Shown here piece by piece: positions 9,904 through 26,100 of a stretch of 64,000 nucleotides of DNA (the stretch's first letter is position 1; the number at the start of each line of letters is the position of its first letter). Location of the stretch: NCBI GenBank assembly GCA_038025085.1, contig CM076143.1:15051501-15115500 (forward strand), written 5' to 3'. The notes beneath the pieces were generated by a model. It was not told the origin of the DNA. It worked only from the letters and a program-made list of their open reading frames with translations, and did no database searches. The position numbers and the translations under genes were made by a program. Origin of the DNA: Tetragonia tetragonoides. Lineage: Eukaryota > Streptophyta > Magnoliopsida > Caryophyllales > Aizoaceae.

Positions 9904-12667
9904 AGCCCAAGACTGAGAGCCACGAACTTTACAATCCATGAGGCCTTTGTGTTGAAGATACTTGGCCGTCACGGTCTTGCCCCAGATATTATTTGGTTCA
10001 GAGAAAATTTTCCAAGCTAATTTACATATGAAGGCTTGATTAACAGCCTCCAATTTCTTAACCCCAGGCCCCCTACAACCTTGGGCTGACAGATTTTTCC
10101 CCCAACAAATGAGAGAAAATGAGCAGGTGTCACCGATTTTTTTCCAGAAAAAGTCACGATTTACCTTGTTCAGTTCATGACAGACAGACTGAGGAAGTTG
10201 AAAACACTGCATGGAATGAGCAGGAATAGATTCCAGATTAGTTTGTATAAGAACGGTTCGACCAGCCTTGGAAAGTGAGCTGGCTACCCAATCATTCATA
10301 CGGTTTCGAGATTTACTAGTGAGATCTTCAAATTGAGCCTTGGAGGCGCGTTTGTCTAAAACAGGGCAACTCAAGTATTTCCCAAGGTTATTTTTAATCG
10401 GAATTTGGACAATTCCATTAATAATCTGCTTAGTTGGAGCCATCACATTCTTAGAACAGACGACGCTAGATTTGTGAAAATTGACAAGCTGCCTAGAAAT
10501 TGTGCAAAAGTTATTCAATATGGCCATGAGATTGGCACAAGTTTATTTATTTGCTTTGCAGAATAAAATACTATCATCTGCAAAAAATAGCCCCTGAATG
10601 ATAGGGGCTTGGGGGGCAATTTTAATGCCAATACCTGATTTCCGATTCTGACTTATTTCATTGATGCGACGTACCAAAATATCCATACAAAGAATAAAGT
10701 GATATGGTGACAGCGGGTCACCTTGTCGCAGACCTCGGAAGGGGGTAAACGGAGGGGTTGGTTCATCATTGATCATAATGGAATAGGAGATCGTGGTAAT
10801 ACATTGTTTAACCCATTCAATCCAAGTCGCACAAAACCCAAAAGCCTTAACACTTGAGAAGAGGAAATCTCATTCAATATGATCGTAGGCTTTTTCCATG
10901 TCTAACTTTATTTCTACTTTTTGTAGGCACAAAACCCGACTTTACTTTTTGTTGTTCGAAAACAATTCATTGTCTCGTGTGTTAGAATGATATTATCATG
11001 AATAGAGCGACCTGGAATAAAGGCACCTTGCATGGGACAAACCAAGTCATTAAGTAGGGGTTGGAGGCGATTCACTAAAATTTTGGAGATGACCTTGATA
11101 ACTGTGTTACAAAGACTGATCGCTCTTAGGTGATTAACGGTTTCTGGAGCTTTAATTTTAGGAAGAAGGGCTATAAATGTATGATTGATCTCTTTAAGCA
11201 TCTTTTTGTTGTGAAAAAAGGCCTGAACAACATCACAAATACTGTCCCCAATAAGGTGCCAGTAGGCTTGGAAGAAGCCTGCACTGAAGCCGTCTGGGCC
11301 AAGAGCTTTAGCAGGGTCCATTTGGAAGATGACTTTCTTAATCTCGTCATTAGACAATGGTTTAGTTAACTCCTGATTATGTTCATCTGAGATAAGGGAA
11401 GGAACACTGGAAAGATCGATCAAGCGATTAGCAGCATGCTCAGACTGAAACCGTTTAAAGAAGGAATCATTGATGTGTTGTCGTACCATGCCATCATCTT
11501 CAAGCCACGCCTCCGAGGACTCATGTATTTTGAAATATTTTTTTCGCTTAGCCCGAGAGTTATGAATTCTTTGAAAAAAAGACGAGTTACGATCACCGTC
11601 TGTCAGCCATTTTCTTTTAGCATATACGTTCTACTACTTCTGCGAGACAAGAAGGAGCTTCTCAGGTTGGGCTATAAGACGATCTAAGGTAGCATATAGA
11701 TTAGAATTATGAGGCTCAGTTAATAAACGGTTTTCCACGTGAGTAATTTTGTCTAGATTACAGCTAATTTTGTTGTGTATACGCCCAATGTAAGAGTGAT
11801 TCCACTGCTTGAGATTAACCTTAAGATGTTTGAGTCTGCGTGTGATAAAGAACATGCGGGAGCCAGGATAGTTGACAGCCAGGCATCCTAAACTAACTGC
11901 TCGGTGGCTGGGAATTGTGACCAAAAAGGTTGAAAGCGAAATGGGCGAGGTTTGGTGGTGTGCTGCGGGTTAGTATCCAGAACAATCGGGACATGATCCG
12001 AGCAAGTAAAGGGAAGATTCTTAACGATGATGTTAGGCTGCATAAGAAACCAGTTGACATTACCTAAAGCCCAATCCAAGCGCTCAAGGGTGAAGGTGTC
12101 ATTAAATTTGCGACGCCAAGTGTAAGGGGAGCCATTAACTGAGATCGAGTCAAATCCGGATGAACCACAAAAAGTATTATGGCGCTCAAGCCTTGTCATA
12201 GGGCTAGGAGGACCGCCTTTTTTATCACTAGTAGACATGAGTTCATTAAAGTCGCCAAGAAAACACCAGGGCGTCGTAATGGATGAAGAGAGATGGGAGA
12301 GATGAGTCCAAAAGGTGTCCTTTTGGCCTTCTTGCGCCGGGGCATAGATACCAGAAATAGGAAAGATAGAATTGGATTCGAGGTCTTTGTCGTTAAGTGA
12401 GATAATTCTGTCAAACTTGTGTACAACATTAATTTTCGTATCTTTTTCGTTCCACAAAGCCAAAATTCCGCCGGAATGATTAATCGGGTTATTATACTCA
12501 AAGTTAGAAAAGCCGAGGGGTCGTATAATTCGTGTTGAGTTATTCGTGTTAGTTAAAGTTTCAAGCAGGAACATTATATCTGGTTGAATGTATTTTTGTA
12601 GGAATCAAATTTCACCAACCGCTTGTGCTTTCTTAGCACCGTTAATATTCCAGCAAAGAATTTTCAT
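9904..12667 (-). pseudogene. LINE ORF2: endonuclease and reverse transcriptase
   Basis: ORF2 starts MKILCWNING at 12667. The apurinic-type endonuclease spans about 12667-11920, with GDFNE, RLDWAL and the catalytic SDHVPI motif. The reverse transcriptase follows at 11489-10540 (LGPDGFSAGFF, ALLPKI, PGRSIHDNI, GLRQGDPLSP, and the FADDS active site near 10580). The C-terminal part (MNDWVAS, GCRGPGVKKLE, KYLQHKG) reaches the copia junction. These enzymes nick target DNA and prime reverse transcription. Breaks include a TGA near 12613, a frame change around 11900, and stops near 10870 and 10540. Confidence 0.9.
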
Positions 12668-13310
12668 TTAATAAAAAATGAAAAATATAGGGAGTGGGCT
12701 AAATAATAGTCTAAGAGAAATTGGACTCCTCCAAAGCATAACAAATAAAGCCCATCGGAGCCACAACGCCATAGGCTGCCCACTCATGAAGGCCCGAGTT
12801 TCATTCCAAGAAGAGAATAACAGCATCGCGAGTTAACAGAGTAAACAGCATAAACTGGGCTAAGATTGCAAAGAGGCCCCGAGAAGTAGCAGCCCACTTC
12901 ATACCAAATAGTCCAAAGGAGAACGAGGTAAGCACTAGCAGACATGGTCCAATAAAGGCAGAAGGAGTTTGCATACACCACATTGGCAAGGGTCGAAGCC
13001 CAGTCCATCGAGAACCTCAAAAGAGATTCGCGAATGACAAGTCCAGCAATTTGTTCAACAACGAAGGCCCAACTCACACCAAGCCAAATATAAAGCAACC
13101 TGGAGCAAAAAATTAAGTAGATAAACCAGCCAACCATCCCAAGAGCCAAAATCCCATTAACTGTCCAAAATTTACAAAAGACCCGGCCATTAAACAATTC
13201 AGTTCCATAATAAAGATAAAGCCGGGGATAAGAAGGTTGGATAACCAAAAACTGCAGAATTAAACTAAGAGGAGAGAAACTTAAAACCATGATTAAACTA
13301 AACATAAAAA
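12668..13310 (-). other. Spacer between LINE ORF1 and ORF2 with a hydrophobic ORF
   Basis: This stretch is T-rich on the minus strand. It holds an open frame of 173 codons (13305-12784) whose product would be very hydrophobic (rich in L, F, V, W, Y). I do not recognise it, and T-rich DNA alone gives such products, so I do not call it a gene. Confidence 0.4.
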
Positions 13311-14839
13311 CTAAATTAGGTTGAGGTGGTCAAGATTATCAGACTTCCCCCTACTGTCAGCAGTATCACCCTCATCAAACTTCTTCCTCCTCTTAGAAGA
13401 GTCAGAAGAAAAAGCTGGTACCACCTGGTCATCATCACAATCCATACCATCAGCAGGGACAGTCTCAACTCCAGGAGAAGAAGAGATTGTTACAGTATCA
13501 CCATTAACCAGAGGGGTATAGATCAGAGGGACAGGAATCTGAGGAAGAGATGAAGCCCCACAAAGAGGATTATACCCATCTTCATCAGCTATAGCCTCAC
13601 TTCCCACACCAGCAGAGGCATCTTCCAAGAATTGGAAGAAGTTTGAAGTGGAGCAGTCAAAGTCAGCAGGGGGCAGAGGGCATCTCACCTAAACATGAAC
13701 CATAGCCCTTAGAAACCCCTTTATCAACAGTATGTTCAGTAGGCCCACGAGAGGAAGAAGCACGAAACCTGTTCTTACCACACCTGTTAGGAGGTAGAGC
13801 TCTTTTCTCCTTTGGGGAATGATTGTAACCGACTTCGGAGGGTTATCAGTGCTGTCCTCAGCAGAGCTAGTGGAAGAAACATTTGGAGAGAGAGTAGTGG
13901 CATTGAGTTGCTCCACAATGACACGAAAATCATTGTGCTGGACTAAGTGGCATGAATCTGTATCATGGTCAGCACTACCACAAAGAGAACACACAATATG
14001 GAGACCCTCATAGCAAAGAGCAAACACTTTAGAAGAGCCATTACCAAAATAAACAGTAACAGAAGCCTTAAGAGGTTTTGACACATCCAAATGCAGACAA
14101 ACCCTAGCATATCTACCACGTAGCCTAAGACAGGTAAAGTTATCAAGGTGGATAAGAGACCCAACGGGCATAAGAATGTCATGCAGCATTCTAAAACACC
14201 AAAGCTCAATGGGTAGGCGAGGAATCCTAACCCATTGGTCAATGAAATCAATAGCACAGTTATAAGGATCAAATGCAGGTTCCCACTCACGTAAAACCAG
14301 ATTGAGACCCTGAACAAACTAAGGTATTTGGACCCAAACAAAATTCCTATCCACAATAGTAGTGAAACGAATAAGAATCCACCCATTTCCTATTTAAACA
14401 AAAGTAACCTCCCCCCTAACTTAAGTCTAGTCACGTTTGGTCTTGACTCTAATGCCAGTAAGAGGAACAGAGCCACCCCAAACCTTGGCATGAAGAGCAG
14501 TGGAGCGCATGTCAGGCTAAAGGTACTCAGGATCATGATGATGAGGGTCTACGTCACCATTATCGTGAGGGAGCAGGCCATTACAACCATGGAGAGGTTC
14601 AGGTGAGGCAGAGGAGAAGTAGCAGGGAAATTTGGATTAGCCACTCCACCTCGGAGGATTGAACGAAAGGAGTGTGGGAGTAAGGGAGCTTCATTATTTC
14701 TATCACCATCAGGAGCTCTACTCGAGCGACCAAGAGAGAGGTTAAGGGATGAAGTGAGATGAGAGGAAGGTGAATTGGGATATAGAGGGGTTCCATTTGA
14801 GTCTGAAGAGAGGGAGTTGTTTAAGTGATTGGAGCTCAT
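13311..14839 (-). pseudogene. LINE ORF1: DUF4283-like protein with CCHC zinc knuckle
   Basis: The N-terminus is a Ser/Pro/Asn-rich segment starting MSSNHLNNSL at 14839. The middle contains W-E-P-A-F-D-P, a W-x-R-I-P-R-L-P-I-E-L-W motif and R-G-R-Y-A-R-V-C, as in plant LINE ORF1 proteins of the DUF4283 type. A CCHC knuckle follows near 13975 (CSLCGSADHDTDSC). The C-terminal tail (13688-13311) is acidic with a KRRKK patch. The protein would bind element RNA. Frame changes near 14400-14550 and 13690 break it. Confidence 0.8.
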
Positions 14840-15815
14840 AGTTAAACAGGAGAGAGAGGAAGAATAAGATTAGAAGGTACGAGTGGACTGAGGAGCTAGA
14901 AACCTCAATTTATACTACAAAAACCCCCACCCCCAAAAATAATAAATAATAGGGAGGAGAGAGAGGAAGAATGCAGCTAAATGCAATACAACGAAGTAAA
15001 ACACCCCCCAAATAATTAAATCAAACCAACCCAGTTTGGGGAAGAACAACAAAGAAATGAGAGGGATATGCAGAACCAAATCACCATGTATCACAAAATC
15101 AGTGGGGGGTTGGATTAAAACAACAATAATTAAGGATTGGATACACTCACATAGCAGGTGTTGGCTGAGATAATCACTGCAATTAATTTTCATACGCCAC
15201 TGACACCTTGTGGAAACGAAGCAATTATGCAGCCAAGCACCCCAATTGAATTTAAGCCTTCCTTTTGCACGCCAAGCATTAGGAAACCGCACCCAGACGC
15301 AATTAATGTGAGATACGCAACCCCAATTAGCTGGGCACCAAGGAACTACCCGACAAAGAGATAAATTGGAAGGCACAAGATGAAACGCCATATCCATGCC
15401 TGAACTGAGATCTTCACGCCACAAATCCAAAATTGAACCATCAGTGTAATAATCGAGACTACACATAGGTAGACAAGCTAGTAATTCAAGTGAGTTGAGC
15501 GGATCTTGGCTAATAAGGACTAAAAAGAATGACAAAAACTCAAAATCAAATTGGGGGTAACGAGGTGTTACGTCAATAGAAAGAACCCCAGGTTCGCTTA
15601 AAGCAGAATTAAGGCTAGAGAAAAGGCTAGGGGTTTCGAAATTGGAGGAATTAAGTGTCATAGAGTTAATTGAGGCTAGATTAATACAATAAAAGCGGAT
15701 TAAAGAAGGCAAGTGAGGCGGATCTGGGGGGAGGGGAGGAGGTTTATCAGGGGGTTCTTGAAGTCGGTGGGGGGGCTAGGTTTCTAGAGAGCATTTTCTC
15801 TCTCTAAGAGTTTTT
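14840..15815 (-). other. LINE 5' untranslated region
   Basis: About 975 bp upstream of ORF1. It contains an open frame of 265 codons (15712-14915) on the same strand, without any motif I recognise. Its position and composition suggest 5' UTR rather than a gene. Confidence 0.5.
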
Positions 15816-15854
15816 CTAATTTAAGGCAACTTAATCACCGCTTATCACATAATT

Positions 15855-16120
15855 TCCGTTTGATTCACCTCGATAAAACTGATCTGAACTGAACTGAAAT
15901 AAACTGAACTGAACTGAATTGTTTTTTTAAACTTGACCGTTAACCATTTAAAATTTGTCCAAACATATTCAATATTGGACTCATTTGAAAGAATGCTTTG
16001 TGATCTTTCCGATGACATAATTGTCATCATGAAATTATTTTGGAATAAAAAGTTATATGAGTGATAAAGTAACGCATGAACTGAACTAAATTTAAGTAAA
16101 ATTAAGGTGAATCAAACAGA
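15855..16120. mobile_element. Small MITE-like element with inverted ends
   Basis: GTTTGATTCACCT at 15858-15870 is matched by its reverse complement at 16105-16117, an exact 13-bp inverted pair about 260 bp apart. The interior is AT-rich and has runs of the pentamer CTGAA near 15883-15920. No coding capacity. I could not identify a convincing target duplication, so the exact ends and superfamily are open. Confidence 0.6.
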
Positions 16121-16653
16121 GCCTTATTCGTATGTCATTAATCTGCATTACGTCCTGTAAAAAAAAAAAGTGTAAAATAACGGTAAATAAATATAAAAAT
16201 TAGTTCCCTCAAAAAAAAAAAAAACTCGTATAACTAAATAATATCGGTATAGTCAATCCCACCATTTTGTATACACCAAAAGCTTTTGGGATTGACCACA
16301 ATTGTGCAATCTAAACCCTTCATTAAAGATCTCCTTAAATCTCCACCGTGTAATCTAATTTATTTTAAATATTTGTTTTTTATATTTGGTAATCATCTAT
16401 CATGATATGACCACCATGATGTACCATCATCATCATGTTATAAAATCATCATCCATTCATGCCGCATGTACATCATCAATTTATTTTCAACCTTATCTTA
16501 TTTCCGTAGCATCTAGTATCGCACTTAAATTCTGTTTATCATAGCTCCTCTTTTTCTTTTTATATATTTTTTTTGTTAGGCTTACAAATTAGAATGCTTA
16601 CGTTTATTTCTTTTTGTATTCTTTGTTTTCCTTTTCCTATTCTTAGACTTCGA

Positions 16654-16656
<3 letters not shown>

Positions 16657-16690
<34 letters not shown>
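16657..16690. repeat. Poly(T) tract
   Basis: Thirty-four consecutive T. It may be the reverse of a poly(A) tail of a decayed retroposon, but nothing upstream supports a particular source. Confidence 0.9.
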
Positions 16691-16692
<2 letters not shown>

Positions 16693-16964
16693 AACTCACT
16701 TTCATTATCATTGTTTACTACTAATCATCAACCTTTTCTTGCTTTTTTTCTTCCTTCTTTTGTTAAAAAAAAAATTACGTTTTTGAATGTCTTAGCTACA
16801 TAAAACTATTTTTTAATCACCCAAAAAAAATGTTTGTTAAAATACAGGTCCAAAATTTATTTACTATGTTGGTGTTAGTGCTTTCACAAAAAAATGTTTA
16901 AAACAGTCATCGTGTAACTTTTGATACGTACACAATCACTTTTTAGGGAAACAAGGATCACAGC

Positions 16965-17618
16965 TAGACCTGTCAAATTGTGACCTGACCCAAAAACCCG
17001 ATCCATTTATTCAAGGTTCTGACACTGATTTTCCGACCCGCAACCCGATTTGATCTGAACCAGATTAACCCGTTGTTTCTTGGGTCAAACCCGACCTGTT
17101 AGTTGGTCGACCCGTTTAACCCGATAAATAGAACAATTTGCAATTATGAACAAAAAAGATCGGCTAAAATACCCTAAAAACCATGTAAAACTATTTTTAT
17201 GTGTTTCATTAACTTTTTCTCTACCTCGTTGTTCTCTCAAAATAAGAAATTTCGTTTTTAACTTTGCTAAAATGGACAGAATTATATAATAAAACTTATC
17301 GAACAATTAAACCATATATAAAAAATATCACATAGTTGTATGTATTCCAAAACGTGAATAAATATACGTACGTGTTAACAAACATTATAAATTAGAGTAT
17401 ATATTTGTAAATATACTGTTTAAAAGCATAAATTGGATATATAATTGACAAAAAATAATAATTTATTGGGTCACTCAACCCAATGAGTCGACTCGAACCC
17501 GACAAGACTAGGTTAGGGTCGAGCATTTCTCAACCCGAACCCGAAATAACCGACCCGCTTAGTGACCCTAACCCGACATGACCCGAACCCAACCTGCCCG
17601 ACCCAATTGACAGATCTA
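16965..17618. mobile_element. hAT-like nonautonomous element with CCCGAC-rich interior
   Basis: The ends TAGACCTGTCAA (16965) and, reversed, TAGATCTGTCAA (17618) form short inverted termini of hAT type. Flanking 8-mers ATCACAGC (16957-16964) and TTAACAGC (17619-17626) match at 6 of 8 positions, as expected of an aged 8-bp target duplication. The outer ~100 bp at both ends is rich in degenerate ACCCGACCC motifs; the middle is AT-rich and has no transposase ORF. Confidence 0.65.
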
Positions 17619-17735
17619 TTAACAGCTGATAATAAGTGAACCCTATATTTCTAAATAGTGACCCCATTTTTCTACGAGTTGGTCTCACATAAGAATTGTT
17701 GTAGTGCCTTCTTAAAATTATGTAACAAAATGAGG

Positions 17736-19819
<2,084 letters not shown>

Positions 19820-20525
19820 GTCACTTTTATTTTATTTTGGGCATGTGAATTTGACTAATGTGATGCTTGTAAGAACTTTAATATATTATCTATCTGTAAA
19901 TATAAAACCATTTAATAGCTATTTGTTTGAACTAAATAATTATTTATTGATGTATATGTTGTAATCAAATAAAGCCATACTAAATCATAAGAAATACATA
20001 AAGCCAAAAGCCATTGAATTTTATTTTGGGCTTCTAATTTAACTATGGGGTAAACTAAATTGCACTTTGGTTTTGACTAATATAACCTTAACAACTTTAC
20101 TAAATACCTCTTTAATTTGACTTTAATAATTCTCTAGTTTGAAGTAAAATATTTATTTTGTTTTGGGCCAGTAAATTTGGTTATGAAATGACCCAAATCA
20201 CACTTTTGACTTGACTAACATGACACTTGTAAGAACTTTAACATATTATCTATATATAAATATGAAACCATTTAATAGTTATTTAGCTTTAACTAAATAA
20301 TAATTGTTTACAGATGCATATGTAACCAAATAAAGTAATACTTAATCATAAAACTTACAGAACGCCAAAAGTCATTGTATTTTATTATGGGATTCAATTT
20401 ACCTATGAGATTAACTAAATCATATTTTAATATTGTCTAATATGACCTCAACAACTTTACTAAATACATGTTTGGCTTGACTTTAATAATTCTCTACTTT
20501 GAAATAAATTTTCATTTCCAAACAA
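19820..20525. repeat. ~360-bp degenerate tandem repeat, left block
   Basis: The phrase around TTGTAAGAACTTTA occurs at 19868 and again at 20228, and AAACCATTTAATAG at 19905 and 20265, each 360 bp apart. The intervening sequence aligns throughout (AAATAAAGCCATACT, ACAACTTTACTAAATAC, TTGACTTTAATAATTCTCTA). About two copies are present, diverged by substitutions and small indels. There is no coding capacity. Confidence 0.85.
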
Positions 20526-20730
20526 AATTAAATGAAGAAGTTTTTTCAAAACATCCAAGTAATAAATGTAACATATTTTCCGCAAACCTAATCAACTTGG
20601 CGAAGGAGTATAAAGTTAACGCTAAAAGATGTGATGTTGGATATCAGAATGAGACATCCTTTATTATTTGTGGTCTACTAGGCCACACTTGTAAGATCTG
20701 ATTGACAATGTTTGAGACCAAACAATAGGG

Positions 20731-21814
<1,084 letters not shown>

Positions 21815-22265
21815 ATATGAAACCATTTAATGGTTATTTGGCTTGAACTAAATAATTATTTATTAATGCATAGGGTGCAACCCAATAAAGCCATACTTAA
21901 TCATAAAAAATGCACAAGGCCAAAAGTTATTGAAATTTATCTTGGGCTTCTAATTTTAGCTATGGGATGAGCTAAATTACACGTTGGTTTAGACTTATAT
22001 AACTTCAGCAACTTTACCAAATACCTCTTTGGTTTGACTTTAATAATTCCCTAGTTTCAAATAATATATTTATTTTATTTCGGACCCGTAAATTTGGTTG
22101 TGAAATAAACCAAATCACACTTTTGACTTGACTAACATGAGGCTTATAAAAATTTAAAATCTTATCTATCTATAAATATGAAACCATTTAATAGCTATTT
22201 GGCTTCAACTAAATAATTATTTATTGATGCATAGGGTGTAACCAAATAAAGCCATACTAAATCAT
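21815..22265. repeat. ~360-bp degenerate tandem repeat, right block
   Basis: ATGAAACCATTTAAT occurs near 21817 and 22178 (361 bp apart), and the sequence between matches the left block. The second copy is cut at 22265 by the LTR of element A, so the array existed before that insertion. Confidence 0.85.
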
Positions 22266-22362
22266 TGTTATACACGAAATAAATTGGACTTATAATACAG
22301 TAGATAAACTGGTCAACAAAAGTCAAAGTCAAAATGAATTTAAAGACTTTTTGAAGAGTCCT

Positions 22363-22475
<113 letters not shown>

Positions 22476-22634
22476 AAATAGTTGTACGAAAGGCTAAGTA
22501 TAAGTCTCAGTCAGAGAAAGAAGAACACGAAGAAAGTCAGGATAAGTGGAAGACGTGGGGGAAGTTGGACACTAACATGAAGAAAGTGGATGGAGAGAAG
22601 AACTGCTAGATTATGGACAGTTATCTCAAGCCCC

Positions 22635-22642
22635 TATAAATA
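22635..22642 (+). promoter_or_regulatory. TATA box of the A LTR
   Basis: TATAAATA in the context CCCC-TATAAATA-CGAAG, a good plant core promoter match in mid-LTR. It places the start of R about 30 bp downstream. Confidence 0.6.
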
Positions 22643-23141
22643 CGAAGAAGAACAGAAGCACAAGGCAGCAGAGCTCATATTGACAAGACGTCAAAAAGTA
22701 GATTTTAGAGTAGTGTAGCTTAGGAGTAGATTGTAAATTTAGGCTCTTCGAGCGTGTAACCCGGCCACTCAGCAATGGCGCCTTCTTGCGAGGTATAATT
22801 GCTTCTATCCCTTTTATTTTTATTGCTCTGAATTGAATGTATGCCTGATCATAATCGAATGAAATATGTTTAGTTTTTCCTCCTAAATCATGCTCTTTTA
22901 AAGTTCCCCTGTTGTGCTTGTTTGTGTGGTTCTTATTCGAATACGTTGTTGCAGTAACTATCACTGTTGATAAGTGTCCATCCTTTGACCGAGAAGGTGT
23001 TGGGGGGTGGAAGGGTAGGTTCGAATAGGGAGTGGCCTGCTGTGAGATAGTCCTCGACCTTATATAGGACCTTTTTAAGGGCCATAGGACTGCCCCTCAC
23101 GGTTGCGTGTGACCCCTAAGTACAAAGCGCACCAACAAATT

Positions 23142-23159
23142 TGGCGACCACAGTGGGAG
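23142..23159 (+). other. Primer binding site of element A
   Basis: TGGCGACCACAGTGGGAG starts four bases after the LTR. It has the TGG start required by a tRNA CCA end and resembles the TGGYGAC...GGGA primer sites typical of Tat/Ogre relatives. I cannot assign the tRNA with confidence. Confidence 0.65.
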
Positions 23160-23193
23160 TTACGAAATACACTCCACGAATAAACCCTTTTTA

Positions 23194-26100
23194 ATGCCTG
23201 AAACTAGGTCTCAAGTAAGAAATATATCTGGTGATATGAGTGCCCAAAGAGAGGATAATGCTTCGAATACAGCATCCCAACCTCAAGGCTCTTCTTCTCA
23301 TGAAGAAACTCCACGAAAAACTAAATTCGATATACAAGAAGTTTACGAGAAACTTGGGGAATGTATGAAAGAAACTCTATTAGAGGCTCGAGAAAGCCAA
23401 CGAAAAGAATATAATGACCAATATAGAGCCTTAGCACACGAAACATCAAGGGTTTGTCATCAAATCATATATAGTGTAGCTACAGTCTCGGAAGACTATT
23501 TAGCTAGAGAAGTAGGCAAAATCATACTAGATATAAACGAGACCTTTAATTCTACATTTACAGCCTTGTCGAAAAGTATGGCTAACAACGTGACAGTTAA
23601 TTTAGAGCCACATATTGAAAAGCATAACCAACTCATCGAAAAGGTCATACAGTTGGACGGAGGAACTTTAAAAGATAGAATACCTATAGGATACCATGTC
23701 GAATCACCTATAGGATACCCACCACCAGGCTTCCTTAGGGAGCCTCAACGCACATTTAGGAATTTTGAAACAGGCCAACCGTCAAATCCTATTAATTTGA
23801 CATCTTCTCATGGAGTCAATACGAGTTTAGGCTTAAGTCCCTCAGGAGATAGGAATAATATAGGAAAAGATAAAACTCCTGGGATTCCTTTCGAATATCC
23901 CAGGACATCTAATATATCTTCACAACCTATATACCCTGAAGCTAACCTACACGGGTATACGACCGTAGAACAGGGAAACCCCTATCAGCCTTTCGAAGGG
24001 AATTATCAGGGGAGAAGACCAACTAATTTTGGTCAAAATTCACAAAGATATGGAACGAATGATCCATATAATGCACAGCCCACCAAATATCCACACTCGA
24101 TGCCAGGAATGATGGGAGAGGAACCTATTCAATCACAAATCGAACAAATTTTAGAAAGGCTATATGGGCCAACTTTGAGAAAGGTAAATAGGCCCTTAAC
24201 GAGTAAGCCTTATCCTGATTGGGTAGATAGAGCACACCCTTTCCCTCGAGGATTTAGAGTCCCTAATTTTACTCTATTTTCAGGAGAGGATGATGTATCT
24301 ACTTTAGAACATGTAGTGAGATTCTCATGTCAATGCAAAGAAGCAGCAGATAACGAATACTTAAAACTTTGAATGTTTCCTAGTTCTCTAACAGGAACTG
24401 CCTTTAATTGGTATATAAGCTTAGCCCCTAATTAAATACTTAGTTGGGAAGAGATGCAATTCCACTTCCAAAATCACTTCGCTAGAACCGACCCAGGTAT
24501 TTCGATGAGTGATTTAGCCAGAATACGACAACATACTGGGGAATCAGTAAAGGAATATCTATCTAGATTTAAAAGGGTTAGGATAAGATGCCATACAAAT
24601 TTACCAGAAAAAGAATTTGTACAATTAGCTAAAGAAAATATGGCAACAGAATATAGGATGAAATACGATGGTCTTCCTTTTCATGATTTTAGAGAATTAG
24701 CAGAGAGTGCAATACGATACGAAAATATGCTAAGAGAAGAAAGACAAAGAAAACACCAAGGCTTCAATGCATTTGAAATAGTAGCACCATGGGTATTTGA
24801 GGACTCTTTCGAAATAGATTATACTGAATTTAAGAAAGGACCACCATTCTCTTGTCCTAAACTCGAAAAGGACAGTTTGGTCGATATAGGGGGAAAGCCT
24901 AAGAAATATTCTTTTGACACTTCGAAGGCTGATAAAATATTTGATTGGTTACTTGCTAATAAGAAAATTAGGAGGACTAGAAATATTAGGATCCCCTCGA
25001 ATGCAAAATTAGAGAAAAGGCCATATTGTAAATGGCATAACACAATGACACATTGAACCAATGATTGTACATATTTTCGAAATATTATACAGAAAAAGAT
25101 AGATGATAAGGAACTGTTTTTTCCTGAAGAAGATAAAATAAAAATTGAGAAAGACCCTTTTCAACAGACCTTAGAAATAAACATGATAGATATTGACACA
25201 ACTGTTATTTCATGTTTACAGGTATCAAATTACACGAAAATGGCTAACATCATGTTCGATAGATACATAGACCAGGACATTTTGACCTTCCCTAAGGTTA
25301 AAGACGAAGGGCTCGAAGGTATGTGTAGGTGGCACATGAATACACTACACACCACTGATCAATGTCAGATATTCCGGAGGTTCGTCGCTAAACAGATGGA
25401 ACTAGGAACAATTGAATTGACCTATATTGAAAGAGTTGTTCTTGGAATGGAGTCAGCTGATAATATCGAAGTGCATCAGCAAGGGGTAAGGAATGTTAAT
25501 AAGGAACAGGTAGTTAATGCTAGGGACAAAACCTACAAAGAAGCCCTAGAGACAGAAGGGGTAGTAACTCCGAAAATTGCTACCAACCTTAAAGGGCTAC
25601 AGAAGGTGTTATGTCCTGATTGTTCTGATATTCTGCACTTCGAATTGGTGCGGTTACAAATTATACCCAATGATCCAAATTGGGTACCTGCTTATCAGCG
25701 AAGTTATGGGATGCCCAAATGTCCACGAACGGATGTTTTCCCTATAGGAAGGGGGTATCGAGGAGGAAGAGGAGGCAGGTTGGGGGGCAGATATGCCCTT
25801 AGAGGAGGATTGCCTCAATATGGAGTGAAGGCTTCAGGGTACTTTGAAGATACCCGAACTTCTCATATGACTAAGCTAGGGAACATCCCCTCGAAAGCTC
25901 AAGAGAGGAGACAAGTGGCTGAGAAATTGAGCCATGCTAGAGCTCAGGTTGCAATGAAAATGCAACAAGAAGCACTTATCAATCAACTGAAGATTGATGA
26001 AGATGCAATGTCGAAAGGAACATTGCAAATCCAAGTTAGACAAATCGAATGTTCAACTAAAGGAAGTGAAGGGGTAGACATAGACACCCATAGCGATCAG

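Larger units (their letters stand above)
9904..15815 (-). mobile_element. L1-like LINE, 3' end cut off by copia insertion
   Basis: Read on the minus strand: a 5' UTR beginning near 15815 in a CTCT/AACCTAGCC context, ORF1 with a CCHC knuckle, a spacer, then ORF2 with endonuclease and reverse transcriptase. Sequence stops in mid-ORF2 at the copia LTR (9903/9904), so the 3' end and poly(A) tail should lie beyond the left edge. Several stops and frameshifts show that it is an old copy. Confidence 0.88.

Noticed and set aside
13943..14386. Hydrophobic minus-strand frame overlapping LINE ORF1
   Set aside because: It is an alternate frame of the DUF4283-like region, whose motifs lie in the neighbouring frame.
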